Below are positions 52,808-61,016 of a DNA stretch of 64,000 bases, in pieces. The notes under the pieces are model-generated. The model made no database searches, was not told where the DNA came from, and saw only the letters and a list, made by a program, of their open reading frames with translations. The stretch's first letter is position 1. Each line of letters opens with the position of its first letter. The stretch is from Deltaproteobacteria bacterium (lineage in GTDB: Bacteria; Myxococcota; UBA727; VGSZ01). The stretch covers positions 1 through 64,000 of the forward strand of contig JADZDP010000078.1 in assembly GCA_020850995.1 (NCBI GenBank), given 5' to 3'. The position numbers and the translations under genes were made by a program.

Positions 52808-55732
52808 TCAGGGCTGGATCGCGTTGCCGGGCTCCTGCAGCCAGTCGACGAAGTACTGCGGCGAGCGCCGCTCGTCGCCCGGCGTGGCCACGCCGTCGCG
52901 GTGGCTGCCGCCGGCCACCACGGCGCGGCCAAAGAGGTCGATGAAGCGCACGTCGCTGCGCGCGTACGACAACGGCACGTCGGGGAGCTCTTCGAAGGTC
53001 CCGGTGCCGTCGGGACCCACCAGGTACAGCTCGGAGCTCTGGTTGCTGCGCGTGGGCACGCCCGGCACGCTCGGGTTGTTGCGCGTGCCCCCGGCCACCA
53101 ACACGTTGCCGTCGGCGAGGAGGAAGGCGGCGGGTGCCGCGCGCTCCTCCTCCATGTCACCCACCGGGAGGAAGGCCCCGGCCGCGCGCACGTACACCTC
53201 GGCGCTGCGGGTGGCCCCGATCACCGTGTCGAACACCTCGCCCCCGACCAGGAGCACGCGTCCGCTGCCGAGGAACACCGCGGCATGCCCGCGGCGCGCC
53301 CGGTTCGGCTGTCCGGTGCGCACCAGGTACGGCTCGGCGTCGTCGGGCACGAACAGGTCCGCCTGGACCAGGTCGACGCTGATGTCGCCGCCGCCGGCCA
53401 AGAGCACCTCGCCGCTGTCGAGCAGCGTGGCGCTATGGCCAAAGCGTCGAGCCGCCATGCGCCCGAGCACCGGCACCACCGCGGCCTCGTCGAAGGTGCC
53501 TGGATCGAGCGGGTTCGAGGGCGGCACCACCACCTCGCAGGAGTCGAGCGCCTCGCCGCCCGCGCCCTGTCCGCCGCACAAGAGCACGGCGCCGTCACCG
53601 AGCGGGTTGCCCTCGGCCAGGCGCGTGGCGCTGTGACCGTAGCGCGCGGTGCGCAGGGTCACCGGCAAGAGCCGATCGCTCAGGTTCACGGGGTCGAGCA
53701 CCGACAAGGACGCGAGCGCCACGCCGTTCTCGTCGCGCCCGCCGGCCACCAGGAGCGCGTTGGCCGGGGCGTCGAACATGCGCGTGAGCGAGTGATCGCG
53801 GCGCGCATCGAGGAGCTCGCCGGCCTCCACGTAGGTGCCGGTGAGGGCGTCGAAGGCGCGCACCGCGGCGCTGGTGCTGCCCGTGGTGGGATCGACGCCG
53901 CCGGCGGCGATGAGCGCGGCGCCCGAGCCCTGCACCACGCCCGCCTCGAGCCCGGCGCCGGGGCCCATGAGCCCGGCCCCCGTGAAGCGGTTGTCGGAGA
54001 GCTCGTAGTGCTCCACCTGGGGATGGGGGGTGAGCCGCGGGCTCGTCGCCACGCCGCCCAAGAACACCGCACGATCGCTGGCGGCACCGATCACGAAGGC
54101 CTGGTGGTGCAGGCGGCCCACCGCGAGGGAGTTGTCGGGCGCGAAGCGCAGCAGGTCGCCGGCGCCGAACGGGATGAGCATGTCGGCGTCGCGCTCGGGG
54201 ATCACGCTGGCGTCGACGTCGAGGTTGTCGGTGCGGCGCCGGGTACCGCCGGCGTAGAGCAGGATGTCGTCGTCGAGGGCGAGCAGCGAGGCGCCCACGC
54301 GCGCCGGCAGCGTCAGATCGATGGCCTCGACGGCGGCGGCGCCGAAGGCGGCGGTGATGCGCTCGGCGCTCGTGATCCCCGAGCCATCGCCCGAGAACCC
54401 GCCCGCCACCACCACGTCGCCGGCGGACAAGAGCACCGCCGACGCCTGCGCGCGTGGCGTGGCCAGGTCACCCACGCCGAGGGCGCCGGTGGCCGCGGTG
54501 ACGCGCACGATGTCGCCGAGCATCGACCCGTTCGGCGCGCGCCCGCCGACGATGAGGATGGCGCCGTCGGCGGCCACCACCCGCGTGTCGAAGGTGCGGG
54601 CGCTCAGGGGCCCGTCGGGCGCGATCGCGCTAGAGCTCAGGGGGCCGAAGCTCAGCACCTCGCCGCCCGCCACGGGCACCTCGTTGCCGTCGACGTCGAG
54701 GGTGCGGCCGAGCGCCACCACCACCTGCCCCGCGGCGGTGGCCGAGGCCACCGCGCCGATGCGGCCGATAGGCATGGCGGCGCCGTCTTGCACGTCGAGC
54801 CCGCAGCCGGCGGTGTCGAGGCAGGTCACAGCGTTCGCTGCCGGGTCGAACACCTCCACCGTGCGCAAGACGAAGCCGCTCGAGGCGGCGCTGCGCCCGC
54901 CCACGATGACCACGCGCCCGTCGGGCAGCCGTGCGGCCGCCGGCTCGGCGCGCGGCACTGCCATGTGCGCCACCACGCGGGCGATGCCCGTGGTCCCGTC
55001 GATGCGCTCGATGCTGTCGATGGCCACGCCGCCCTCGCCGTAGCCGCCAATGACGAGGATGTCGTCGCTGCCGTCGGCCAACGGCACCGCCGCGAAGCGC
55101 GCCCGCGCGTCCTCGAAGGCACCATAGGCGAACCAGCGCGAGTCGGGCCCGAGCGTGGCCCCCCCGTCGGGCGGATCGACGGTGCCGCCGTCGCTGATGC
55201 CGCCGTCGAGCGGCGGGCCCGCGTCCTCGGGGCCCGCGTCCTCGGGGCCCGCGTCGACGATCTGCTCTTCGAAGCCGGCGCCGCGCACGAACACCGTGGC
55301 GGTGGGACAGATCGAGCTGCCCTGGTTTGGGTGGCTGACGACGAAGCGGCTCGCCAGGTCGGCCTCGGCCAGCGGGTGGAACACGACGAGGAAGGTCTCG
55401 TCGTCGCCGGGGCCGATGCTGGTGCCCTCGGGGACCTCCGCGTCGTAGTGCTCGGCGTTGACGGTCTCGAAGGTGACGGTGAGCTCGTCGAGCACCATGC
55501 CGCGGCCGGTGTTGGTGACGCGCCAGCTCCGCTCTGCGCTCTCTCCTATCTCCGTGGCGTTGAATTGGATGACGCTAGCATCGCCCGAGGGGCTGACCTC
55601 GAAGTCGCACACGACGTCTTGCACCTGCTCATCGCAGCGACAGGCCCACGAGCCCGCGAGCGCCAGGAGCGCTGCGGACCGGGCCAGACCAGGGGAGCGA
55701 GCTGCGCGGGGCGTGCGACGCGGATGCGACAT
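52808..55732 (-). CDS. Large Kelch-type beta-propeller exported protein
   Basis: 974 residues with a signal-like N terminus (SAALLALAGSWACRC) that may be a weak lipobox. After an N-terminal Ig-like part (about 30-170) and a DAGPEDAGPEDAG linker come at least ten Kelch-like units (DDILVIGGYGEGG, DGRVVIVGGRS, GAILIVGGRA, DVVVAGGFSG, NALLVAGGRDENG, GSGRVLLVGGE, LADGNVLVAGGT), one or two propellers. Cell-surface binding is likely. ATG 55732 is the start; frames further upstream are shadows. Divergent from a site-2 protease gene. Confidence 0.85.
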   Translation of the reverse strand: MSHPRRTPRAARSPGLARSAALLALAGSWACRCDEQVQDVVCDFEVSPSGDASVIQFNATEIGESAERSWRVTNTGRGMVLDELTVTFETVNAEHYDAEVPEGTSIGPGDDETFLVVFHPLAEADLASRFVVSHPNQGSSICPTATVFVRGAGFEEQIVDAGPEDAGPEDAGPPLDGGISDGGTVDPPDGGATLGPDSRWFAYGAFEDARARFAAVPLADGSDDILVIGGYGEGGVAIDSIERIDGTTGIARVVAHMAVPRAEPAAARLPDGRVVIVGGRSAASSGFVLRTVEVFDPAANAVTCLDTAGCGLDVQDGAAMPIGRIGAVASATAAGQVVVALGRTLDVDGNEVPVAGGEVLSFGPLSSSAIAPDGPLSARTFDTRVVAADGAILIVGGRAPNGSMLGDIVRVTAATGALGVGDLATPRAQASAVLLSAGDVVVAGGFSGDGSGITSAERITAAFGAAAVEAIDLTLPARVGASLLALDDDILLYAGGTRRRTDNLDVDASVIPERDADMLIPFGAGDLLRFAPDNSLAVGRLHHQAFVIGAASDRAVFLGGVATSPRLTPHPQVEHYELSDNRFTGAGLMGPGAGLEAGVVQGSGAALIAAGGVDPTTGSTSAAVRAFDALTGTYVEAGELLDARRDHSLTRMFDAPANALLVAGGRDENGVALASLSVLDPVNLSDRLLPVTLRTARYGHSATRLAEGNPLGDGAVLLCGGQGAGGEALDSCEVVVPPSNPLDPGTFDEAAVVPVLGRMAARRFGHSATLLDSGEVLLAGGGDISVDLVQADLFVPDDAEPYLVRTGQPNRARRGHAAVFLGSGRVLLVGGEVFDTVIGATRSAEVYVRAAGAFLPVGDMEEERAAPAAFLLADGNVLVAGGTRNNPSVPGVPTRSNQSSELYLVGPDGTGTFEELPDVPLSYARSDVRFIDLFGRAVVAGGSHRDGVATPGDERRSPQYFVDWLQEPGNAIQP
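55215..55256. repeat. 15-bp tandem repeat (linker of Kelch protein)
   Basis: GGGCCCGCGTCCTCG repeated from 55215, 55230 and 55245 (last unit ends in GTCGAC), coding the DAGPE repeats of the linker on the minus strand. Confidence 0.8.
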
Positions 55733-55813
55733 GTGGACGTGTTGCCACACCGGCCCCTCACCGTCGACCGGCCGCCCACTTGCCGGCTCCTGACCAGTGC
55801 CTACCCTGTGCCC

Positions 55814-56605
55814 ATGTTTGGCGGCCGCTCCTTCCACCTCTTCACCGTGCTCGGCTTCCGCGTGGGTGCGCATTGGACCCTGCCGTTGGCCCTCATCCTG
55901 GCCGGCGTCAGCTACGGTGGCGTGGTCGGGGTGCTGTTGTCGGCGCTGCTGTTCGCCTCGATCCTCGCGCATGAGCTCGGTCACTCGGTGGTGGCCCGCG
56001 CGCGCGGCGTGCCCATCGCCGGCATCGACCTGCACCTGTTTGGTGGCGTGGCCAAGATGGCCGCGCCACCGAGGTCACCGAGCGACGAGATCGCCATCGC
56101 GCTCGCGGGCCCCGCGGTGAGCTTGCTCATCGGCGGCGCGGCCATCGCGCTCAACGCCGCGCTGCCCCAGAGCCTGCTCGTGTGGCTCGGCGGCGCCAAC
56201 TTGATGCTCGGCCTCTTCAACCTCTTGCCGGCCCTGCCGCTCGATGGTGGACGCGTATTGCGCGCCATGCTCGCCAAGCGGCGCGGACTGCTCGGCGGCA
56301 CACGGGTCGCCGTCACCGTCAGCCGCGTCATCGCGGTGCTGCTCGGCGTGGCTGCGCTCGCGTCGGGCAACTACTGGGTGGTGGCGTTGGCCCTCATGGT
56401 GTGGCTCATGGCCGGCGCCGAGCTGGTGCAGGTCCAGCGCCACGAGGTGCTCACGCGCATGGGCGCCTGGCACCCCGCCGACGTTCCGTGGGCCAGCTAC
56501 GACCACGCCGCCGACCGTGAGCGCTTCCGGGGCCGCTCAGGCAGCGGTGCGCCCATCGAGCCCGACGAGGTAGCGCCGCGCGTCGGGTGGCGCCGCCTGG
56601 GGTAA
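55814..56605 (+). CDS. Site-2 protease family protein (M50)
   Basis: 263 residues with about four or five membrane segments. The zinc motif HELGH is at 53-57 and the third ligand region LPLDGGRVLRAM lies near residue 135. A third VVALALMVWLMAGAELVQVQ segment precedes a soluble C-terminal tail of about 50 residues. Such enzymes cleave transmembrane regulators within the membrane. No PDZ domain is seen. ATG 55814 lies 81 bp from the divergent Kelch gene. A partner anti-sigma factor was not found. Confidence 0.88.
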   Translation: MFGGRSFHLFTVLGFRVGAHWTLPLALILAGVSYGGVVGVLLSALLFASILAHELGHSVVARARGVPIAGIDLHLFGGVAKMAAPPRSPSDEIAIALAGPAVSLLIGGAAIALNAALPQSLLVWLGGANLMLGLFNLLPALPLDGGRVLRAMLAKRRGLLGGTRVAVTVSRVIAVLLGVAALASGNYWVVALALMVWLMAGAELVQVQRHEVLTRMGAWHPADVPWASYDHAADRERFRGRSGSGAPIEPDEVAPRVGWRRLG

Positions 56606-56709
56606 CGGCGAGGATGGTCGACGAGGCGCGCCATGAGCGCCCATGGCAGCACCAGCGCGAGCACGAGCGGCCACGCGAGCGCGAGCAGCACGAACGAGAT
56701 GCGCTCCAT
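56497..56709 (-). CDS. Possible small membrane protein, 70 residues
   Basis: N-terminal hydrophobic helix (ISFVLLALAWPLVLALVLPWALM), then a basic, Pro/Arg-rich tail. ATG 56709 stands 5 bp after the stop of the radical-SAM-like gene, which supports translation; the 3' half overlaps the M50 coding region on the opposite strand, which is a caution. No similarity recognised. Confidence 0.3.
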   Translation of the reverse strand: MERISFVLLALAWPLVLALVLPWALMARLVDHPRRYPRRRHPTRGATSSGSMGAPLPERPRKRSRSAAWS

Positions 56710-56714
56710 GTCGG

Positions 56715-57875
56715 CTAGCCCGGCTTATCGCCCTTGCGGAACAGCTCGAGCTGGGGCCGGCGCTTCTTGGCCGGACGCTTGGGCGCGCCCTCGGTGCCCA
56801 CCGGCGGAGGTGTGCCTGCCTCCCCCGGCGTGAGGCTCTCGGCCTCGTCGATGGGGTCGAGGATGTCGACGAAGAGCCCGTGGCGCGCGGCGGCGTCGAG
56901 CAAGCGGTGGTGTCCGGCGCGGCGCAGGTGCGCGGGGATGCGCTTGTGCACCTCACGCTGGCCCCCTTCGGGGTCGGGCTTCTGCCACGGCTCGTCGGCG
57001 AACACGCCCTGCAGGAGCGCGCGCTGCATGCCGGCCAGGCGCGAGGCCACCGCGCGCGCCCGCTCGCGCGTCAGCACGATGTAGCGCGCGCCGAGCTTGC
57101 GCACGCCCGCCTCGGCGAAGGCCGAGGCCAGCGCCTCGAGGTTCTGCTGCTGGTCGGTGAGCAGCGGTACCAGCGGATCGATGAGGCCGCGCACGGTGAC
57201 GCCGCGGGCCTCGAGCGCGGCCGCCAGGCGCAGGCGGTGCTCCGGCGCCACCGCCGCGCCGCCCTCGAGCGCGGCGCAGAGCTCGGCGTCCATGGCGGGT
57301 ACGCCGAGCTCGACCACCGCGAGGCGCCCGGCGTCGACCAGCGCCTGCGCGAGCGCGTGGGGCGCAGGGCCGTCGATGCCGCCGCGGGTGCGCCACACGA
57401 AGGGCAGCTTGGCCGCCACCAGCGCCTCGATGAGCTCGACGATGGCCGCGATCGCGAGCTCGTGCCCCGGGGCGCGCGCCGCCTCCGGATCGAGGATCGC
57501 GTCGGTGCCCACCAGCACGGCGCGCTCGACCACGGTGCCCTCGCGATCAGCCGCCTCGAGGGCAGCCCGCAACGCGGCTGCCGGCGCGGGCAGCACCGCG
57601 ACGCGCCGCTCGCCGTCCTCACCGGTGCCAGCGGGTGCCGCCAGGCGCAGATACACCACGCGCGGCTCGTGGTCGGGGCGCACCACGCTCGGCACCCCGA
57701 GGGGCTCCATCGCGAATGCCACGTCCGCCACCAGCTCCCCTCCCCCCGGCGCCCGCGCCACCCGACCAAGGGGGCGCGCACCCGAGCCTTTCGCGATCCT
57801 ACGCAGGGTGGCGCGCACGCCGCTCGGGCCGGCGCCACCGCCACCAGGGCTCACTCGGTAGATCGTAGCGAACAT
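56715..57875 (-). CDS. Radical-SAM/SplB-like protein lacking cluster cysteines
   Basis: 386 residues. The central part (VLVGTDAILDPEAARAPGHE, IVELIEALVAAKLPFVWRTR, LVDAGRLAVVELGVPAMDAE, LRLAAALEARGVTVRGLIDP, LVPLLTD) parallels the TIM-barrel of SplB-type radical SAM proteins, which have an N-terminal CxxxCxxC. That motif is absent; the only Cys is in AELCAALEG. The N terminus is short and Gly-rich instead. It may be a catalytically dead, scaffolding paralogue or a false analogy. A small hydrophobic ORF follows on the same strand. Confidence 0.6.
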   Translation of the reverse strand: MFATIYRVSPGGGGAGPSGVRATLRRIAKGSGARPLGRVARAPGGGELVADVAFAMEPLGVPSVVRPDHEPRVVYLRLAAPAGTGEDGERRVAVLPAPAAALRAALEAADREGTVVERAVLVGTDAILDPEAARAPGHELAIAAIVELIEALVAAKLPFVWRTRGGIDGPAPHALAQALVDAGRLAVVELGVPAMDAELCAALEGGAAVAPEHRLRLAAALEARGVTVRGLIDPLVPLLTDQQQNLEALASAFAEAGVRKLGARYIVLTRERARAVASRLAGMQRALLQGVFADEPWQKPDPEGGQREVHKRIPAHLRRAGHHRLLDAAARHGLFVDILDPIDEAESLTPGEAGTPPPVGTEGAPKRPAKKRRPQLELFRKGDKPG

Positions 57876-58008
57876 AGGCACATCCCTCTGCCCGGATATC
57901 CGCAGCCGCCGGCGCCCTTTGCGACCACGGATCAGGCGTTCAGGTAGGGGGGCGGGCGCCGCCTTTGGCCGTTGGCAGGGAGCCGCAGGGTTGGCAGACC
58001 CCGGCCCC

Positions 58009-58533
58009 ATGAACCAGCGTTTGGCTCGCGCCTCCAGCGCCCTCGCCGTCCTGATCATCGGGGCCTGCCCCGCTGTGGGCGCTGGCGAGTGCGCCGGCCC
58101 CGCCGACTGCGCCTCGCCAGCGGAGCCGCCCTGCGAAGCCTGCGCAGCGCCGAGCGTCGAGCTCTGCCTCGAAGGGAGCTGCGCAGCGCGCCCCGCCGAC
58201 GAGGTGGACCTGAGCGCCACCTTCCTCATCGATCGCGACGTCGATGGCGCGCAGGGCCTCGTGTTCGCGGTCGCGCCGGGGACCACGTGCGCGGCGCTGG
58301 GCGACACCTTCCCCGAGGAGCTCAACGTGCTCTTGGCGGGCCAGCGCTCGCTCTCGGGCGGCGATCTGCACCAAGACGTGGGCCTCGGCCGCGTGCCGGC
58401 GGGCTCGAGCCTCTTGTACGCCCTCGTGACCGACGCGCCCGCTGGCGACGGCGCCGTCATCGCAGGCGGCTGCGTCGCGTTCGCCGCCGCCGCGCCGTCC
58501 ACCTCGGCGCCGCAGCTCACGCTCGAGCCCTGA
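58009..58533 (+). CDS. Small Cys-rich lipoprotein
   Basis: 174 residues; signal peptide with possible lipobox IIGAC (Cys20). A short Cys-rich part follows (CAGPADCASPAEPPCEACAA, then VELCLEGSCAARP), which suits disulfides or a metal site, and a beta-rich C-terminal half (TFLIDRDVDGAQGLVFAVAP). No family recognised. ATG 58009; the AI-2E-type gene starts 4 bp after the stop, so the two are one transcript. Confidence 0.68.
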   Translation: MNQRLARASSALAVLIIGACPAVGAGECAGPADCASPAEPPCEACAAPSVELCLEGSCAARPADEVDLSATFLIDRDVDGAQGLVFAVAPGTTCAALGDTFPEELNVLLAGQRSLSGGDLHQDVGLGRVPAGSSLLYALVTDAPAGDGAVIAGGCVAFAAAAPSTSAPQLTLEP

Positions 58534-58537
58534 GCCG

Positions 58538-59794
58538 ATGAACCGCCGCCTGCTCCTCGTCATCCAGGACAAGCGCGTGCGGCGCATGGCGCTCTTGATC
58601 GCGCTCTGGGTGCCGGCGCTGTTCGCGCTCGTGCTGGTGCGCGGCGTGCTCCTGCCCTTCTTGCTCGCGTTCCTGCTGGCCTACGTGATCGCCCCGCTCG
58701 TGAGGCGCCTGGCCGCGCTGCCCTTGCCCGGCGGGCGGCGGCTGCCGCGCTGGGGGGCGGTCATCGTGCTGTACGCGGCCTTCGCGGGGCTCGTGTGGCT
58801 CGCCGGCTCGACCGTGGTCCCGCGCCTCTACCGCGAGGCGGGCAACGTGCTCAAGGAGGGCTCGGCGCTCCTCGAGCAGGTCGACGACGACAACTTGGCG
58901 GTCAACATCGCCCGCCTGGAGGCGTGGCTGCAGCGCATGGATGTGCCGGTGCAGCTGCAGGCCCCCGGTGACGAGGAGCTGGCAGAGGACTCCGGCGCCT
59001 TCACCGTCGACGTCGCCGAGCTCGTGCAAGGCCTGGTGCGCGACGCCAAGGCGGCGGCGCGGTCGGGCGCGGCTCGCGCCTTCGCGGAGCTGCAGTCGTG
59101 GGTGACGGCGCTCATCGGCTTCGTGTTCAAGACCTTCCTCGTGTTGATGCTCACGGCCTTCATCGCCGCCGACACCGAGCGCCTCTTGAGCTTCCTGTTC
59201 ACCATCACGCCGGTGCGCGATCGTTCGCAGCTCTCGGATCTGCTGCAGCGCATCGATAACGGGCTCTCGGGGGTGGTGCGCGGGCAGCTCACCATCTGCG
59301 TCATCAACGGTGCGCTGACGCTGGTGGGCCTGCTGATCCTCAAGGTGAAGTTCGCCTACCTGTTGGCCACTGTCGCCGCCGTGTTCTCGCTGGTGCCGGT
59401 GTTCGGCAGCATCTTGTCCACGCTGCCCATCGTCGCCGTGGCGCTCTCGTCGGGCGTGGGCACGGCGCTCGGCGCGCTCGCCTGGATCATCGGCATCCAC
59501 GCGCTCGAGGCCTACCTGCTGAACCCGAAGATCATGGGCGACGCCGCGCGCATCCACCCGGTCTTGGTGGTGCTGGCGCTGGTGGTGGGCGAGCACTACG
59601 GCGGCATCGTGGGCGCGCTCCTGGCGGTGCCGCTCATGAGCATCCTCGCCACCATCTTCAAGGCGGTGCGCACGCGCGCCATGGTGCTCGACGAGGAGAT
59701 CGGCGAGCAAGGCGAGCTTGGCGATCGACCGGACGGCGCCGGCATGCGCGCCTCGCGCCGGGTCCGCCTGCGCGGCGAGCACACCTCGCCCTGA
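58538..59794 (+). CDS. AI-2E family transporter
   Basis: 418 residues, about eight membrane segments in the order typical of the AI-2E/PerM family: an N-terminal pair, a soluble segment with amphipathic helices (about 90-190), then FVFKTFLVLMLTAFIAADTE, LTLVGLLILKVKFAYLLATV, LVPVFGSILSTLPIVAV, ALEAYLLNPKIMGDAARIHP and a final helix. Functions of members range from autoinducer export to Na+/H+ antiport and are uncertain. A short charged C-terminal tail (EHTSP) follows. ATG 58538 lies 4 bp after the preceding stop. Confidence 0.88.
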   Translation: MNRRLLLVIQDKRVRRMALLIALWVPALFALVLVRGVLLPFLLAFLLAYVIAPLVRRLAALPLPGGRRLPRWGAVIVLYAAFAGLVWLAGSTVVPRLYREAGNVLKEGSALLEQVDDDNLAVNIARLEAWLQRMDVPVQLQAPGDEELAEDSGAFTVDVAELVQGLVRDAKAAARSGAARAFAELQSWVTALIGFVFKTFLVLMLTAFIAADTERLLSFLFTITPVRDRSQLSDLLQRIDNGLSGVVRGQLTICVINGALTLVGLLILKVKFAYLLATVAAVFSLVPVFGSILSTLPIVAVALSSGVGTALGALAWIIGIHALEAYLLNPKIMGDAARIHPVLVVLALVVGEHYGGIVGALLAVPLMSILATIFKAVRTRAMVLDEEIGEQGELGDRPDGAGMRASRRVRLRGEHTSP

Positions 59795-59849
59795 CGCCTC
59801 CGCGCGTGCCTCCCCTTCCGTCGGCGCCAGGCTTTGCTAGGACGCACCC

Positions 59850-60698
59850 ATGGCAGACAAGGAGAAGCCCGATCGGCTCGCGCAATCGGACTTCCACAAC
59901 CAGCGTGGCATCGAGCTCGCCGATCGCGGGTGGCTCGACGAGTCCATCAAGGAATTCAAGAAGGCCATCGACCTCGATCCCGACAGCGCGCATGCGCACG
60001 ACAACCTGGCCACCGTGTTCGCCGAGAAAGGCCTGCTGCGCGAGGCGCTGCGCGAGTACATGCTGGCCATCGACCTCGAGCCGCAGTCGCCCACGGCGCA
60101 TTACAACCTGGCCTGCTTCCTGGCCTCGCACGGCCACGACCTGGCGGTGCGCGAGTACAAGGACACCATCGACCTCGAGTGGGACTACCCCGACGCGCAC
60201 CTCAACCTGGGCTTGACGTTGGCCGAGAAGGGCCAGCTCCCCGAGGCGCTCAAGGAGTACCAAGTGGCCCTCGAGCTCGACCCGAAAGACCCCGTGGCGC
60301 GCCACGAGCTCGCGACGGTGGTGATGGACTTGGGCAAGCCCGGCGAGGCCATCCCGCACCTGCGCGAGGTGGTGAAGGCCGAGCCCGACAACCTCGACGC
60401 CTGGGTAGACCTGGGCAACTGCTACGCCTCCAAGGGCTTCTACGAGCAAAGCGAGAAGGCATTGGTGCGCGCGCTCGAGATCGACGGCGCCGACATCATG
60501 GCCAACTACCACATGGCCGCGTTGCGCGCGGCGCAAGGGCGCGCGCCCGAGTGCCTGGAGGCGCTCACCAAGGCGGCGCAGGTCGATCGCGATCGCGTGC
60601 GGCAGTGGGTGGAGGGCGATCGCTTCTTCGACGTCGTGCGCGAGAGCGATGGCTTCCGGGCCTTGTTTGCCGACGACGTCGATGATCGAGAGAACTGA
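59850..60698 (+). CDS. Tetratricopeptide-repeat protein
   Basis: 282 residues with about six TPR units (for example HNQRGIELADRGWLDESIKE, DNLATVFAEKGLLREALREY, LNLGLTLAEKGQLPEALKEY, VDLGNCYASKGFYEQSEKAL). No signal peptide, so cytosolic; likely a scaffold for protein complexes. The last part (VDRDRVRQWVEGDRFFDVVR) is a different helical end. Partner unknown. It starts 55 bp after the AI-2E gene and is followed by the intergenic MITE-like element. Confidence 0.9.
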   Translation: MADKEKPDRLAQSDFHNQRGIELADRGWLDESIKEFKKAIDLDPDSAHAHDNLATVFAEKGLLREALREYMLAIDLEPQSPTAHYNLACFLASHGHDLAVREYKDTIDLEWDYPDAHLNLGLTLAEKGQLPEALKEYQVALELDPKDPVARHELATVVMDLGKPGEAIPHLREVVKAEPDNLDAWVDLGNCYASKGFYEQSEKALVRALEIDGADIMANYHMAALRAAQGRAPECLEALTKAAQVDRDRVRQWVEGDRFFDVVRESDGFRALFADDVDDREN

Positions 60699-61016
60699 GG
60701 GTGGGGCGGGGGCGTAGCGTCGTGGGGCCGGCCGGCCCGCGTGACGACGTCACCGGAGGAACGAAGGGCCCTCGTCTCGAGCGTCCCTCCGTGGGACGGT
60801 GGTAAGGGCCCGCGAACGGACAACTCAATCGTCCTCGCGAGCGATCCATCGTCGCTGGCGGTGTCGTGTCCTCGGTCCGTGGCGACGGCCACGGCCCTGC
60901 GGGGCTCCTTGCCATCGACGCGCCTCGCTCGCGATCACCGATCGACTTGTCCGTTCGCGGGCCCTAAGCGTTTCGGGTTCGCCGCCGTTGCGCGGAGCAC
61001 CCACCTCCACCCGCGC
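60699..61016. other. 318-bp convergent intergenic region containing a MITE-like element
   Basis: Lies between the stop of the TPR gene and that of the Glu-Gly lipoprotein gene. Apart from the palindromic element at 60806-60964 it holds no readable gene. The left 107 bp is GC-rich with an imperfect hairpin around GGGCCGGCCGGCCC near 60724. No tRNA or CRISPR seen. Confidence 0.7.
60806..60964. mobile_element. MITE-like palindromic element with 18-bp terminal inverted repeats
   Basis: The left end GGGCCCGCGAACGGACAA (60806-60823) and the right end TTGTCCGTTCGCGGGCCC (60947-60964) are exact reverse complements. Each is flanked by TAA (60803-60805 and 60965-60967), a 3-bp direct repeat of the TNA type used by some IS5-group elements. 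Inside, the arms match imperfectly (shared TCGCGAGCGA and CGTCGxTGGC), giving arms of about 50 bp, with a central region without ORF. Non-autonomous mobile element is the best reading. Confidence 0.7.

Noticed and set aside
55215..55256. Possible relation of the GGGCCCGCG repeat to the MITE-like ends
   Set aside because: Shared 9 bp are explained by the coding of DAGPE units; the rest of the terminal repeat is not present.
52901..55780. Very long plus-strand open frame opposite the Kelch protein gene
   Set aside because: It is His/Gly/Arg/Ala-rich shadow translation caused by high G+C; only the last 263 residues (from 55814) form a real protein, the M50 protease.
60724..60740. GGGCCGGCCGGCCC hairpin left of the MITE-like element
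   Set aside because: Short GC palindrome without T-tract; could be chance, and it lies outside the element.
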